Below are positions 17,012 to 25,679 of a DNA stretch of 64,000 bases, one piece after another. The translations under genes were made by a program, and so were the position numbers. Source of the stretch: Hyphomicrobiales bacterium (GTDB taxonomy: Bacteria > Pseudomonadota > Alphaproteobacteria > Rhizobiales > Beijerinckiaceae); assembly GCA_016716745.1 (NCBI GenBank), contig JADJVD010000010.1, forward strand, positions 1 to 64,000, read 5' to 3'. How positions within the stretch are numbered: the first letter of the stretch is position 1; the number at the start of each line of letters is the position of its first letter. The notes under the pieces are model-generated. The model was not told the DNA's origin. It saw only the letters and a program-made list of their open reading frames with translations, and did no database searches.

Positions 17012-17728
17012 ATGAGAGAATGGTCGTCCCGCGCCGTCGCGGCGAGCCTCGTCGCCATCGGCCTGACGCTCGCCGACCCGGCGCGCGCGCAGATCGCGCA
17101 CGATCTGGCCGCGCCGCCGCCCGGGGCCACGCTGCGCGCGGTCACCGCCGCGCCGGCGGACATCGCCGGCCGCAAGGCGGTTCGGGTCGAGCTGACGGAC
17201 GCCGCCTCGGCCGGCAAGCCGGGGGTCGACTTCGGCGACATGCCGACCTTCGTCGTCATTCCGGCGAATGTGCGCGACGCGACGATCAGCTTCGACATGC
17301 TCAGCCGCCGCAACGGCAAGGGCCCCGCCGACGCGCGCGCCTTCGCGGGACTGGCCTATCGCATCACGCAGGGCGGCGAGCGGTTCGAATCCGTCTATCT
17401 CAGACCGCTGAACGGGCGAAAGCTCAATCCTCCCGCCCCGCGCGACCGACGCGCGATCCAGTATTTCGCCTATCCGGACTGGAAGTTCGACCGGCTGCGG
17501 CAGGAGTATCCCGACGGGCGCTACGAAGCGGGCGCTGACATCGCGGCCGACGAGTGGATCGCCGTTCGCATCGACATCGACGACCGCCGTCTCAAAGTGT
17601 CCGTCGACGGCAAGGACGAGCTGTCCATCGACGAGACGAAGGCGGAGCCGGTCGCGGGCGACGTCGGCCTGTTCGTCGATATTGGCACGGAAGCGTTCTT
17701 CGCCAATCTGACGATCACGCCGCGCTGA
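17012..17728 (+). CDS. Exported protein of unknown function, possible concanavalin-like fold
   Basis: A 238-aa protein with a clear signal peptide (SSRAVAASLVAIGLTLADPARAQ). The mature part has alternating beta-rich segments such as DATISFDMLSRRNG, RAFAGLAYRITQGG, RFESVYLRPLNG, EWIAVRIDIDDRRLKVSVDG and VGLFVDIGTEAFFANLTI, a jelly-roll pattern like DUF1080/LamG sugar-binding domains. Spaced 11 bases behind the metallo-hydrolase, so likely co-transcribed and exported with it. No catalytic residues identified. Confidence 0.65.
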   Translation: MREWSSRAVAASLVAIGLTLADPARAQIAHDLAAPPPGATLRAVTAAPADIAGRKAVRVELTDAASAGKPGVDFGDMPTFVVIPANVRDATISFDMLSRRNGKGPADARAFAGLAYRITQGGERFESVYLRPLNGRKLNPPAPRDRRAIQYFAYPDWKFDRLRQEYPDGRYEAGADIAADEWIAVRIDIDDRRLKVSVDGKDELSIDETKAEPVAGDVGLFVDIGTEAFFANLTITPR

Positions 17729-17738
17729 ACCACGGGAC

Positions 17739-17755
17739 GCGGCCGCAAGGGCCGC
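17739..17755. terminator. Hairpin between convergent genes
   Basis: GCGGCC and GGCCGC separated by five bases in the 40-base gap between the exported protein and the chemoreceptor gene. It could end transcription from both sides, but has no T-run. Confidence 0.35.
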
Positions 17756-17768
17756 GCTCCCACCCGCC

Positions 17769-19400
17769 TCAGCCGTTGACGACGGAGGCGAGGAACCGGT
17801 CGATGGTGTCGCGCAGCTGCTTGGTCTGCGCCGCGACGCCGGCCACCGCCTCCAGCACATGCGCGGCCGAGCGGTCGGTCGCGCCGACCGTGTCGCTCAG
17901 CCCTTCGAGATCGAAGGCGGAGGATTCGGAGCTCTGAGCCGCCTCGGCGATGGCGCCGGCGATGGCGGTGGCCGCGGAGGCCTGCTGCTCGACCGCCACG
18001 ACGATCTCGGAGGCGTAGCCCTGCACGTCGCTCATCGTCGTGGCGATGGCGCCGATCGCCTCGACCGCGCCGCCGGTGGCGTTCTGAATCGCGGCGACGT
18101 GATCGGCGATGCGCTCGGTCGCCCGGGCGGTCTGGTTCGCCAGCGACTTCACCTCCTGCGCGACGACGGCGAAGCCGCGGCCGGCCTCGCCGGCGCGCGC
18201 CGCCTCGATGGTGGCGTTCAGCGCCAGCAGGTTGGTCTGCGAGGCGATGGCCTGGATGAGGCCGACGATCTCGCCGATCTGCTGGGCCTTGGAGGCGAGG
18301 CCGTCGATGGTGGTCGCCGTCTGCGTCGTCGAACGCGTCGCCTCGACGACGGTGGCGCGGGTGCGGGCGACCTGCGCCTCGATGTCGCCGATGGACGAGG
18401 ACAGGGATTCGGAGGCGAGCGCGACCCCGCGCACCTTCGTCGTCGCCTCGGTGGCGGCGCGGGCCGCGCCGCGGGCGCGCTGGGCGCCTTCCGCGGCGAC
18501 GGACGACAGCGACTTGGCGGCGACGCCCATGCGCTCGCTGGCGGAATTGACCTGGCTCAGCGCCGTCTTGGCGGCGCGCCGGAAGTCGATGACGAAGGCG
18601 TCGACGCGGCCGCGCAGTTCCTCCATCGCGGCGCAGGCGCGGCGCGCCTCCTCGTCGGCGCGGGCGCGCTCGGCGACGGCGCTGCGGAACCCCTCGATGG
18701 CGCGGGCGAGATCGCCGAGATCGTCGCGTCGGCGCAGACACGGCAACTTCCGGTCGAGCGCGCCGGCGGCCAGATCGCGCGTGGCGGCGACAAGACGCTC
18801 GAAGGCGCCGAGCGTCAGCCAGAAGGCCAGCGCCAGCCCGCAGGCGAGCAGCCCGAAGGCGACGAGACCGCGCCATGCGATGCGCCAGTGCGAATCGGCG
18901 ATCTCCTGCGCGACGCCGGCGAGCGTGAATTCGGTGATCAGCCGGCCGCTGCGACCTTCGGCCGGCGTCACCTCGCGGGTGACGCGCAGCGTGTCGGACG
19001 TCGCCGCGAAAGCGCGCCGCGCCGCGTCCGGCACGGCGCGGAAGGTGGCGAAGTCGACGCCGTCATTGGCGATGAGAGAGGCGGAGAGATAGCCCGGCAG
19101 CAAGGACGGGCGCGACAGAATCTCGCGCGTGCGCTCGACGTCGCCCGTCATGTAGGCGGTTGTGAGCGACGGCATGATCATGTCGACGGCGAGGCCCACG
19201 CGCTGCTCGAACTGGGCGCGGACGCGATTCGATTCGTAGCCGCCGACGGCGACGGCGGCGAGCACGACGATCAATGCGCAGATGGCGACGGCGACGACGA
19301 AGACGCGATGGCGCAAGCCGAAGCGCGGCGGCTGCCGATCGGACAGGCGCTCCACCGCGATAGGCTTGTCTGTGTCGACGGACGACGGTGGCACGGTCAT
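17769..19400 (-). CDS. Methyl-accepting chemotaxis protein
   Basis: A 543-aa receptor: cytoplasmic N-terminus, first membrane helix VFVVAVAICALIVVLAAVAVG (about 33-53), a periplasmic domain of about 115 residues, a second membrane helix LVAFGLLACGLALAFWLTL, a HAMP region, and a long coiled-coil signalling domain with the conserved tip IGEIVGLIQAIASQTNLLALNATIEAARAGE. The frame continues open far upstream, but family-like sequence begins at MTVPPSSVDT, hence ATG 19400. A perfect TTAA-N7-TTAA CtrA-type box lies about 66 bases upstream, matching CtrA control of motility genes in alphaproteobacteria. Ligand unknown; no other che genes nearby. Confidence 0.88.
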   Translation of the reverse strand: MTVPPSSVDTDKPIAVERLSDRQPPRFGLRHRVFVVAVAICALIVVLAAVAVGGYESNRVRAQFEQRVGLAVDMIMPSLTTAYMTGDVERTREILSRPSLLPGYLSASLIANDGVDFATFRAVPDAARRAFAATSDTLRVTREVTPAEGRSGRLITEFTLAGVAQEIADSHWRIAWRGLVAFGLLACGLALAFWLTLGAFERLVAATRDLAAGALDRKLPCLRRRDDLGDLARAIEGFRSAVAERARADEEARRACAAMEELRGRVDAFVIDFRRAAKTALSQVNSASERMGVAAKSLSSVAAEGAQRARGAARAATEATTKVRGVALASESLSSSIGDIEAQVARTRATVVEATRSTTQTATTIDGLASKAQQIGEIVGLIQAIASQTNLLALNATIEAARAGEAGRGFAVVAQEVKSLANQTARATERIADHVAAIQNATGGAVEAIGAIATTMSDVQGYASEIVVAVEQQASAATAIAGAIAEAAQSSESSAFDLEGLSDTVGATDRSAAHVLEAVAGVAAQTKQLRDTIDRFLASVVNG

Positions 19401-19465
19401 CTCAGGCTCGGGCGGTCCCGCCGGCGCGCGGCCGCGCTGGCGCGACGACAGTGCCGCGCGTCGCG

Positions 19466-19480
19466 TTAAGGCGGGGTTAA
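19466..19480 (-). promoter_or_regulatory. Perfect CtrA-type box upstream of the chemoreceptor
   Basis: TTAA-GGCGGGG-TTAA matches the consensus TTAA-N7-TTAA for the cell-cycle regulator CtrA. It overlaps the stop codon of the deacetylase gene and lies about 66 bases before the chemoreceptor start. Regulation is inferred. Confidence 0.55.
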
Positions 19481-20335
19481 CCTTGAAGATATCGGCGAGA
19501 ATTGCACGGGAGCGGCGCCGGCGCGGGCGCAGACCTCGGCGAAAGCGGGCGACAGGAAGAAGGCCAGCTCGCGCTCGCGGCTCGTGGTGACAGGATCGAC
19601 GGCGGCGAGTTCGTCGTCGACATGGCCGGGATGGCACATCACGAGATGGCGCCGGCCCGGCGCGACGAGATAGCGGGCGAACTGCGCCGGATAGTCGGCG
19701 CCGGGGTCGAAGCCGGAAAAGCCGGAAAAGCCGTCGTTGACGAGGAAGCCGCGCCGCTCGGCCCCGGCGCGAAAGCCGCGCGACAGCAGAGCGAGCGCCA
19801 GCGCCTTGGCGGCCGAGACGCGACGGCGCAGGATCCGGCCCGGCCGATCGCCGCAATCGCGCAGCCACGGCCGCCAGCCGCGCGCGGCCAGCGCATCGAA
19901 CAGATGGGCGCGCACGCCCGGCAGGGCGTGGACGTGCTGGTGGCCGTCGACGAAGGCGGGCGGCGCGCCGGCGGCGGCCGCGAAGGCGTCGAGCTGGCGG
20001 TCGATCTCGGCGCGCAACTCCGCCTCCGGCAGGCGCCCGGCGCGCGCGGCGGCGATCACCTCCCGAATGGTCGGCAGCGCGCCGTGCGGCGCAAGACGCG
20101 GCATCGGCGCGAGCGGCGCGCCGAGCGTGAGATTGAGGTGCAGGCCGATCTCCGCGCGCCCCTCGAGCCCCGAAAGTTCGCGCGCCGCCTGCGGCCAGGA
20201 CGGGCGGTTGGTCATCGCGCCCGTCGCCGTCACGGCCCCGGCGGCGATCGCCTCGCGGATGCCGCGGCTCACCGCCGGGGAGAGCGCGTAATCGTCGGCG
20301 CAGAGCGCGAAGCGGAAGCGGGGCGGAGGCGACAT
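19466..20335 (-). CDS. ChbG/HpnK (YdjC)-family carbohydrate deacetylase
   Basis: This 289-aa protein belongs to the YdjC family of metal-dependent deacetylases (ChbG on chitin disaccharide, HpnK in hopanoid side-chain processing). Visible motifs: FALCADDYALSPAV with the metal Asp pair, MTNRPSWP, IGLHLNLTLG and FVDGHQHVHALPG, and a late CHPGH, which together supply the Asp/His metal site. It is divergent from a glycosyltransferase gene, so lipid or cell-surface glycan modification is plausible; no hopanoid genes are visible. Start ATG 20335. Confidence 0.82.
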   Translation of the reverse strand: MSPPPRFRFALCADDYALSPAVSRGIREAIAAGAVTATGAMTNRPSWPQAARELSGLEGRAEIGLHLNLTLGAPLAPMPRLAPHGALPTIREVIAAARAGRLPEAELRAEIDRQLDAFAAAAGAPPAFVDGHQHVHALPGVRAHLFDALAARGWRPWLRDCGDRPGRILRRRVSAAKALALALLSRGFRAGAERRGFLVNDGFSGFSGFDPGADYPAQFARYLVAPGRRHLVMCHPGHVDDELAAVDPVTTSRERELAFFLSPAFAEVCARAGAAPVQFSPISSRLTPP

Positions 20336-20374
20336 GCGCGAGCCTTAGCACGCCCGCGCGCCGCTTGCCTCGCC

Positions 20375-20430
20375 GCCGAAGGCGCCTCGCTTGCCCTGCG
20401 TTGCTCGTCGCCGAAGGCGCCTCGCTTGCC
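20375..20430. repeat. 21-bp direct repeat in divergent promoter region
   Basis: The 21-base string beginning GCCGAAGGCGCC occurs at 20375-20395 and again at 20410-20430, 35 bases apart, between the deacetylase and glycosyltransferase genes. Function unknown. Confidence 0.6.
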
Positions 20431-20519
20431 TCGCCGGCGCGTGCGCCGCTACAAGGCGATTCGACGGGTCGCGTCGAGGTTCGCCGCCGGCGATCCCGCC
20501 AGAGCCCCTTCGAGGCCGC

Positions 20520-21542
20520 ATGACCGCGACGACCCTGCCCCCGGCGCCGGACCAGACCGCGCCCGCGCGCCCCGGCGAGCCGCCGGAGCTGAGCGTCATC
20601 GTGCCGGTGCTGAACGAGGCGGACAACATTCCCGAGCTCGCCCCGCGCCTGATCGCCACGCTCGATCCGATCGTCGCGACATGGGAGGCGATCTTCGTCG
20701 ACGACGGCTCGACCGACGCCACGATGCTGGCGATCCGCGACCTCAACGCGCGCGATCCGCGCTTTCGCGCGGTCAGCCTCAGCCGCAATTTCGGCAAGGA
20801 AATCGCCATCGCCGCCGGGCTCGAACACGCCAAGGGGCGAGCGGCGGTGATCATCGACGCCGATCTGCAGCATCCGCCGGAGATGATCGCCCGTTTCGTC
20901 GATCTCTGGCGGCAGGGTTACGAGAACGTCTACGGCCAGCGCATCGACCGCTCGGCCGACAGCGCGCTGCGCCGGGCGCTGACGGAGCGCTTCTACAAGC
21001 TGTTCGAAGCCTTCGGCGAAACGCCGCTGCCCTCGGGCGCGGGCGATTTCCGCCTGCTCGACCGCAAGGCGATCGACGCGCTGAACGCCATGCCCGAACG
21101 CGCGCGCTTCTCGAAGGGCTTGTATGCGTGGATCGGCTTCAAGTCGGTCGGCGTGCCGTTCGAGGTGGCGGACCGCGCGCATGGCGTGTCGAAATTCAGC
21201 TATCGCAAGCTGACGCGCTTCGCGCTCGACGGGCTCACCTCCTTCTCCAGCCTGCCCTTGCAGGTGTGGACCTATGTCGGCTTCGTGATCTCCGCCTTCG
21301 CGGTGCTCGCGGCGGTCTACTTCCTGCTCGAATACATCATCGTCGGCGCGACGACGCCGGGCTTTGCGACCATCATCATCTCGGTGATGATGCTGGCGGG
21401 CGTGCAGCTTCTCTCGCTCGGCGTGCTCGGCGGCTATATCGGACGCATCTTCTCCGAGGTGAAGCGCCGCCCGCTCTACATCGTCGGCGAGCGCGTCGGC
21501 ATGGAGGCGCCGCTGGAGCGCCGGCGCGCGCCGGGGAACTGA
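20520..21542 (+). CDS. Family 2 glycosyltransferase, membrane-bound (GtrB/DPM-like)
   Basis: A 340-aa enzyme that likely moves a sugar from a nucleotide donor to a polyprenyl phosphate. The GT-A domain has LSVIVPVLNEADNI, IFVDDGSTDAT, LSRNFGKEIAIAAGL and the metal-binding DADLQHPP. Two C-terminal membrane helices follow (VWTYVGFVISAFAVLAAVYFL and IIISVMMLAGVQLLSLGVLGG), then GRIFSEVKRRPLYIV, as in GtrB/ArnC-type proteins. Six bases separate it from murJ, suggesting one envelope transcription unit. Confidence 0.88.
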   Translation: MTATTLPPAPDQTAPARPGEPPELSVIVPVLNEADNIPELAPRLIATLDPIVATWEAIFVDDGSTDATMLAIRDLNARDPRFRAVSLSRNFGKEIAIAAGLEHAKGRAAVIIDADLQHPPEMIARFVDLWRQGYENVYGQRIDRSADSALRRALTERFYKLFEAFGETPLPSGAGDFRLLDRKAIDALNAMPERARFSKGLYAWIGFKSVGVPFEVADRAHGVSKFSYRKLTRFALDGLTSFSSLPLQVWTYVGFVISAFAVLAAVYFLLEYIIVGATTPGFATIIISVMMLAGVQLLSLGVLGGYIGRIFSEVKRRPLYIVGERVGMEAPLERRRAPGN

Positions 21543-21548
21543 GGGGGC

Positions 21549-23093
21549 ATGTTCAAGCACCTTCTCTCGGTCAGTCTGTTCACGCTGCTCTCGCGCGCCA
21601 CCGGCTTTGCGCGCGACATCGTTCTGGCGCGCGTGCTCGGCGCCGGGCTGATCGCGGACGCCTTCGTCGTCGCGTTCCGCCTGCCCAATCATTTCCGCGC
21701 GATCTTCGGCGAAGGCGCCTTCAACGCGGCCTTCGTGCCGACCTATTCGCGCACGCTCGAACAGGAAGGCGCGGAGACGGCCAGGCGCTTCGCCGGCCAT
21801 GTCAACGCCTGGCTCCTGATCTCGCAGATCGTGCTGCTCGCCCTCGCCCTCGCGTTCACGCCGCAGCTCGTGCGGCTGCTCGCGCCGGGCTTCGCCGACG
21901 AGCCGGAGAAATTCGCGCTGACGGTGGCGCTGACGCGCATCACCTTTCCCTATCTACTCTGCGTCACGCTGGTGACGCTGCATTCGGGCGTGCTCAACGC
22001 CAATCGTCGCTTCGCGGCGGCCGCCTTCGCGCCGGTTCTGCTCAACCTGTCGATGATCGCCGCGCTCGCCGTCGCCGTCCTGTTTCCGAATGCGGGCTTC
22101 GCGGCGGCCGTCGGCGTGCTGATCGCGGGACTGCTGGAGCTGGCGCTGGTGACGGGCGCGGCGCGGCGCATCGGGGCGCTGGCGCCGATGGCGCGGCCGG
22201 CCTTGAACGAGCAGGTGAAGCGCTTCTTCAAAGTGCTGGCGCCCGCCGTCATCGGTTCGGCCGGCGTGCAGATCGCGATCTTCGCCGACACGATCATCGG
22301 CTCCTTCCTGCCGACCGGCGGGCCCTCCTCGATCTACTACGCCGACCGCATCTATCAATTGCCTGTCGGCGTGCTGGGCGTGGCGGCCGGCACGGTGCTG
22401 CTGCCCGAGATGAGCCGGCGCCTGGCCGCGGGCGACGAGGGCGCGGCCTTCCACGCGCAAAATCGCACGATGGCGCTGACGATCGCGCTCGCCGCGCCGT
22501 TCTTCGTCGCCTTCCTGACGATCCCCGACGCGATCATGCGCGGGGTGTTCCGCCACGGCGCCTTCACCGAGACGGACGCGCTCGCCTCGGCCGCCGTGCT
22601 CGCGGCCTATGGGCTCGGCCTGCCCGCCGTGCTGCTGATCCGCTCCGCGGTGGCGAGCTTTCAGGCGCGCGGCGACACGATGACGCCGATGATCGTCTCG
22701 CTGCTGGCGGTGGCCGTCAACGTCGCGCTAAAGATCGCGTTCTGGAAGCAGTATGGCGCGCCGGCGCTGGCGGCGGCGACCGCCGTCGGCGCGTGGATCA
22801 ACGTCGCGCTGCTGACGGGCCTTGCGCTGAAGCGCGGCTGGATGAAGCCGGACGGAACGCTGGCGCGCGTCGCGCTCGCTTCAGCGCTCGCCGCCGGCGC
22901 GCTGACCGCCGTGGCGCTGTTCGCGCGCGCGCCGATCGAGGAGTACGGGCGCCAGTTCGGCGTGCTGGCGCGGCTGGTCGATCTGGCGATCCTCGGCGCC
23001 GCCGGCGCGGCGATCTACGTCGCCGTGCTCGCCGTCGCCCTGCTCGCGCTGAAGGTGCGTCTTGCGCGCGTGACGCCGACGAAGACGGAGTAG
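21549..23093 (+). CDS. murJ: Lipid II flippase MurJ
   Basis: MurJ flips the peptidoglycan precursor lipid II across the inner membrane. The 514-aa protein is highly hydrophobic with about 14 helices and family landmarks: SRATGFARDIVLARVLGAG at the start, AFRLPNHFRAIFGEGAFNAAFVPTYS, ITFPYLL, ADRIYQLPVGVLGVAAGTVLLPEMSR and FQARGDTMTPM. Length and start (ATG 21549) are normal. Translated six bases behind the glycosyltransferase. Downstream is the 160-bp tandem repeat array. Confidence 0.93.
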   Translation: MFKHLLSVSLFTLLSRATGFARDIVLARVLGAGLIADAFVVAFRLPNHFRAIFGEGAFNAAFVPTYSRTLEQEGAETARRFAGHVNAWLLISQIVLLALALAFTPQLVRLLAPGFADEPEKFALTVALTRITFPYLLCVTLVTLHSGVLNANRRFAAAAFAPVLLNLSMIAALAVAVLFPNAGFAAAVGVLIAGLLELALVTGAARRIGALAPMARPALNEQVKRFFKVLAPAVIGSAGVQIAIFADTIIGSFLPTGGPSSIYYADRIYQLPVGVLGVAAGTVLLPEMSRRLAAGDEGAAFHAQNRTMALTIALAAPFFVAFLTIPDAIMRGVFRHGAFTETDALASAAVLAAYGLGLPAVLLIRSAVASFQARGDTMTPMIVSLLAVAVNVALKIAFWKQYGAPALAAATAVGAWINVALLTGLALKRGWMKPDGTLARVALASALAAGALTAVALFARAPIEEYGRQFGVLARLVDLAILGAAGAAIYVAVLAVALLALKVRLARVTPTKTE

Positions 23094-23099
23094 GCGCAC

Positions 23100-23943
23100 T
23101 CCCGGTCATCGAGGGCGGAGCGAGGCGATCCAGAGGCGCCCTCCCCGTCATCGCGAATGAAGCGAAGCGATCCAGAGGCGTACTCCCCGTCATCGCGAGC
23201 GAAGCGAAGCGATCCAGCCTGCCCGAAGCCTGGATTGCTTCGTCGCTGCGCTCCTCGCAATGACGGATGGAGCGGCCTCCCGACGCCGGCGAGACGCGCT
23301 GCCGCCGTCATCGCAGGCGAAGCGAGGCGATCCAGACGCGCCCTCCCCGTCATCGCGAGCGAAGCGAAGCGATCCAGCCTGCCCGAAGCCTGGATTGCTT
23401 CGTCGCTGCGCTCCTCGCAATGACGGATGGAGCGGCCTCCCGACGCCGGCGAGACGCGCCCTCGCCGTCATCGCAGGCGAAGCGAGGCGATCCAGACGCG
23501 CACTCCCCGTCATCGCGAGCGAAGCGAAGCGATCCAGCCGGCTCAAAGGCTGGCTTGCTTCGTCGCTTTGCTCCTCGCAATGACGGATGGAGCGGCCTCA
23601 CGACGCCGGCGAGACGCGCTGTCGCCGTCATCGCGGGCGAAGCCAGGCGATCCAGACGCGCACTCCCCGTCATCGCGAGCGAAGCGAGGCGATCCAGACT
23701 GCCCGAAAGCTGGATTGCTTCGTCGCTGCGCTCCTCGCAATGACGGATGGAGCGGCCTCCCGACGCCGGCGAGAAACGCTGTCGCCGTCATCGCGGGCGA
23801 AGCGAAGCGATCCAGACGCGCCCTCCCCGTCATCGCGAGCGAAGCGAAGCGATCCAGCCGGCTCAAAGGCTGGATTGCTTCGTCGCTGCGCTCCTCGCAA
23901 TGACGGATGGATATCCTTTCCGTGCGCCTCGCAATGACGGGGC
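23100..23943. repeat. 160-bp tandem repeat array of palindromic arms (about five units)
   Basis: The whole gap between murJ and the aminotransferase gene is repetitive. The string CATCGCGAGCGAAGCGA recurs at 23191, 23351, 23511, 23671 and 23831, a period of exactly 160 bases. Each unit holds an arm with ATCGC...GCGAT ends, an opposed arm GGATTGCTTCG...CTCGCAATGAC, a linker ATGGAGCGGCCTC.CGACGCC, and a second ATCGC...GCGAT arm. Partial copies flank it. Frames running through are shadows, and the units lack the unique spacers of a CRISPR array. Confidence 0.9.
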
Positions 23944-23953
23944 GCGTCGCGGC

Positions 23954-24814
23954 TCAGCCGTGGGCGAAGTCCCAGTAGAGTTCGCGGGCGCGGCGGAACA
24001 TCGGGCCGGGCTGCAATTCGCGCGCGTCGATCCTCGTGATCGGCATCACCTTGGAGGCGTTGCCGGTGGTGAAGATCTCGTCGGCCTCGAGGAAGTCCTT
24101 GTAGGACAGCGCCGTCTCGCGCACGTCGATTCCGGCCTTCTTCATCAGCGCGATGGTGCGCTGGCGCGTGACGCCGTTGAGGAAGGCGCCGTTTGGCGCG
24201 GGCGTCGCGACGACGCCGTTCTTGGCGAGCCACACATTCGCGGTCGCGAGTTCGGTGACGTTGCCGATCATGTCGAGCATGATGCAATTGTCGAAACCGC
24301 GCCCGCGCGCCTCGACGAGCGCGCGGCCGCTGTTGGGATACAGGCATCCGGCCTTGGCGTTGACCGGCATCACCTCGAGCGAGGGCCGGCGGAACGGCGA
24401 CAGCGTGACCGAGGCGCCGCCCTTGGCGGGGTCGGGCATCGGGCTCTCGTAGAGGCAGACGAGGAAGCGCGTCGATTCCGGATCGACCGCCACCTGGCCG
24501 ACGCCGCCATCCTCGCCCCAATACATCGGGCGGATATAGATCGCGGTTCCGGGCCTGAATTTCTTCACGCCCTCGCGGGCGATCTCGGCGATCTCGCCGG
24601 CCTTCATCGTCGGCTTCAGCAGCAGCGCCTCGGCGGAGCGGTTGAGGCGGGCGCAATGCCGATCGAGATCGGGCTCGACGCCCTCGAACGAGCGCGCTCC
24701 GTCGAACACCGAGGTGCCGAGCCAGAAGGCGTGGCTGCGCGGGCCGGTGATCGGCGGATTGCCCTCGACCCACTTGCCCTCCAGCCAGGTCCAGGTTTGC
24801 GACAGCTCGGCCAT
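23954..24814 (-). CDS. Branched-chain-type aminotransferase (PLP class IV)
   Basis: A 286-aa fold-type IV aminotransferase, likely interconverting branched-chain amino acids and 2-oxo acids or a related substrate. Motifs: SHAFWLGTSVFDGARSF, IYIRPMYWGEDG, MPVNAKAGCLYPNSGRALVEA (with the PLP lysine), GFDNCIMLDMIGNVTELATANVW and IFTTGNASKVMPI. ATG 24814 (MAELSQTWTW) matches the usual start; an upstream in-frame ATG exists. Not in a biosynthetic operon, so named ilvE role is probable but not proven; D-amino-acid transaminase is an alternative. Confidence 0.8.
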   Translation of the reverse strand: MAELSQTWTWLEGKWVEGNPPITGPRSHAFWLGTSVFDGARSFEGVEPDLDRHCARLNRSAEALLLKPTMKAGEIAEIAREGVKKFRPGTAIYIRPMYWGEDGGVGQVAVDPESTRFLVCLYESPMPDPAKGGASVTLSPFRRPSLEVMPVNAKAGCLYPNSGRALVEARGRGFDNCIMLDMIGNVTELATANVWLAKNGVVATPAPNGAFLNGVTRQRTIALMKKAGIDVRETALSYKDFLEADEIFTTGNASKVMPITRIDARELQPGPMFRRARELYWDFAHG

Positions 24815-24935
24815 GTGCGAAAAACTCCCTACGTTCGGCGACATGAAACGGGTTGCGCGAGGCCGGGTCAATCGCGCGGCGGCAATGCTGGCGTGCGCGC
24901 CGCGGGAGGCTGCCGCGCCGCGCGGGAGGACGCAG

Positions 24936-25598
24936 ATGAGCAAGGCGGCGTTTGCGGTCTATGTGTTCGACGCTTACGGCACGCTGTTCGACGTGCATTC
25001 GGCCACCGCGCGCGAGCGGGGCCGGCTCGGCGAGCGAGCCGACCGGCTCTCCGAGCTGTGGCGCCTCAAGCAGCTCGAATATTCGTGGGTGCGCTCGCTC
25101 GCGGGGCGCCATCGCGACTTCTGGCGTCTCACCGAGGACGCGCTGGACTTCGCCGCCGCGCGGCTCGGCGGGATCGACCCCGCGACGCGCACGGCGCTCC
25201 TCGATGCCTATCGCACGCTCGACGCCTATGCCGACGCCGCGCCCGCCCTCGCCCGGCTGAAGGCGGCGGGCGCGGCGACGGCCATTCTCTCGAACGGCTC
25301 GCCCGCGATGCTGGAGGCCGCCGTTTCGAGCTCCCGCCTCGGCGACCTGCTCGACGCGGCCCTGTCGATCGAGCAGGCAGGCGTGTTCAAGACCGATCCG
25401 CGCGCCTATGCGCTCGTCGGCGCGCGCTTCGGCGTCGGCCCGCGCGAGGTCTCGTTCCAGTCCTCAAACCGCTGGGACATCGCCGGGGCGGCGGCGTTCG
25501 GCTTCCGGCCGGTCTGGATCAATCGCGCCGGGCAGCCGGACGAATACGCGGATCTGCCGCCGGCGCGGGTCGTCGCGAGTCTCGCCGATGTCGATTAA
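24936..25598 (+). CDS. Haloacid dehalogenase, type II
   Basis: A 220-aa HAD-superfamily enzyme of the L-2-haloacid dehalogenase class, which hydrolyses 2-halo acids to hydroxy acids. The nucleophile is D12 in VFDAYGTLFDV; then ILSNGSPAML, the Lys in GVFKTDPRAY, and the class signature FQSSNRWDIAGAAAFG with the S-x-N-x-W-D residues. A GGGAGG site precedes ATG 24936. Divergent from the aminotransferase. True substrate may be a non-halogenated compound, as often in this family. Confidence 0.85.
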   Translation: MSKAAFAVYVFDAYGTLFDVHSATARERGRLGERADRLSELWRLKQLEYSWVRSLAGRHRDFWRLTEDALDFAAARLGGIDPATRTALLDAYRTLDAYADAAPALARLKAAGAATAILSNGSPAMLEAAVSSSRLGDLLDAALSIEQAGVFKTDPRAYALVGARFGVGPREVSFQSSNRWDIAGAAAFGFRPVWINRAGQPDEYADLPPARVVASLADVD

Positions 25599-25617
25599 CC
25601 GCGCCGCTCAAGGTTAA
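25595..25617 (+). promoter_or_regulatory. TTAACC...GGTTAA dyad upstream of the PilZ gene
   Basis: TTAACC and GGTTAA face each other across 11 bases, starting at the stop codon of the dehalogenase gene and about 60 bases before the PilZ start. TTAACC is a CtrA-type half-site, but the spacing is not the classical N7, so the binding protein is uncertain. Confidence 0.35.
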
Positions 25618-25679
25618 TTCCTGGTTTCGGGTGACGGGCGCATTCGAACGGCGTGGAATGGCTCATCCGGAGGCCCGCC

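Noticed and set aside
19401..21800. N-terminal 800-residue extension of the chemoreceptor frame
   Set aside because: The upstream part is Arg/His/Ala-rich antisense shadow of the deacetylase, glycosyltransferase and murJ region; the receptor itself starts at 19400.
22980..23940. Several 100-160 residue frames inside the repeat arrays on both strands
   Set aside because: They translate the same repeated DNA in all frames with repeated peptides and no domain; the same holds at 8.0-8.4 and 10.3-10.8 kb.
23100..23943. CRISPR array
   Set aside because: Regular spacing is 160 bases and the material between arms is itself repeated; there are no unique spacers of 30-40 bases and no cas genes.
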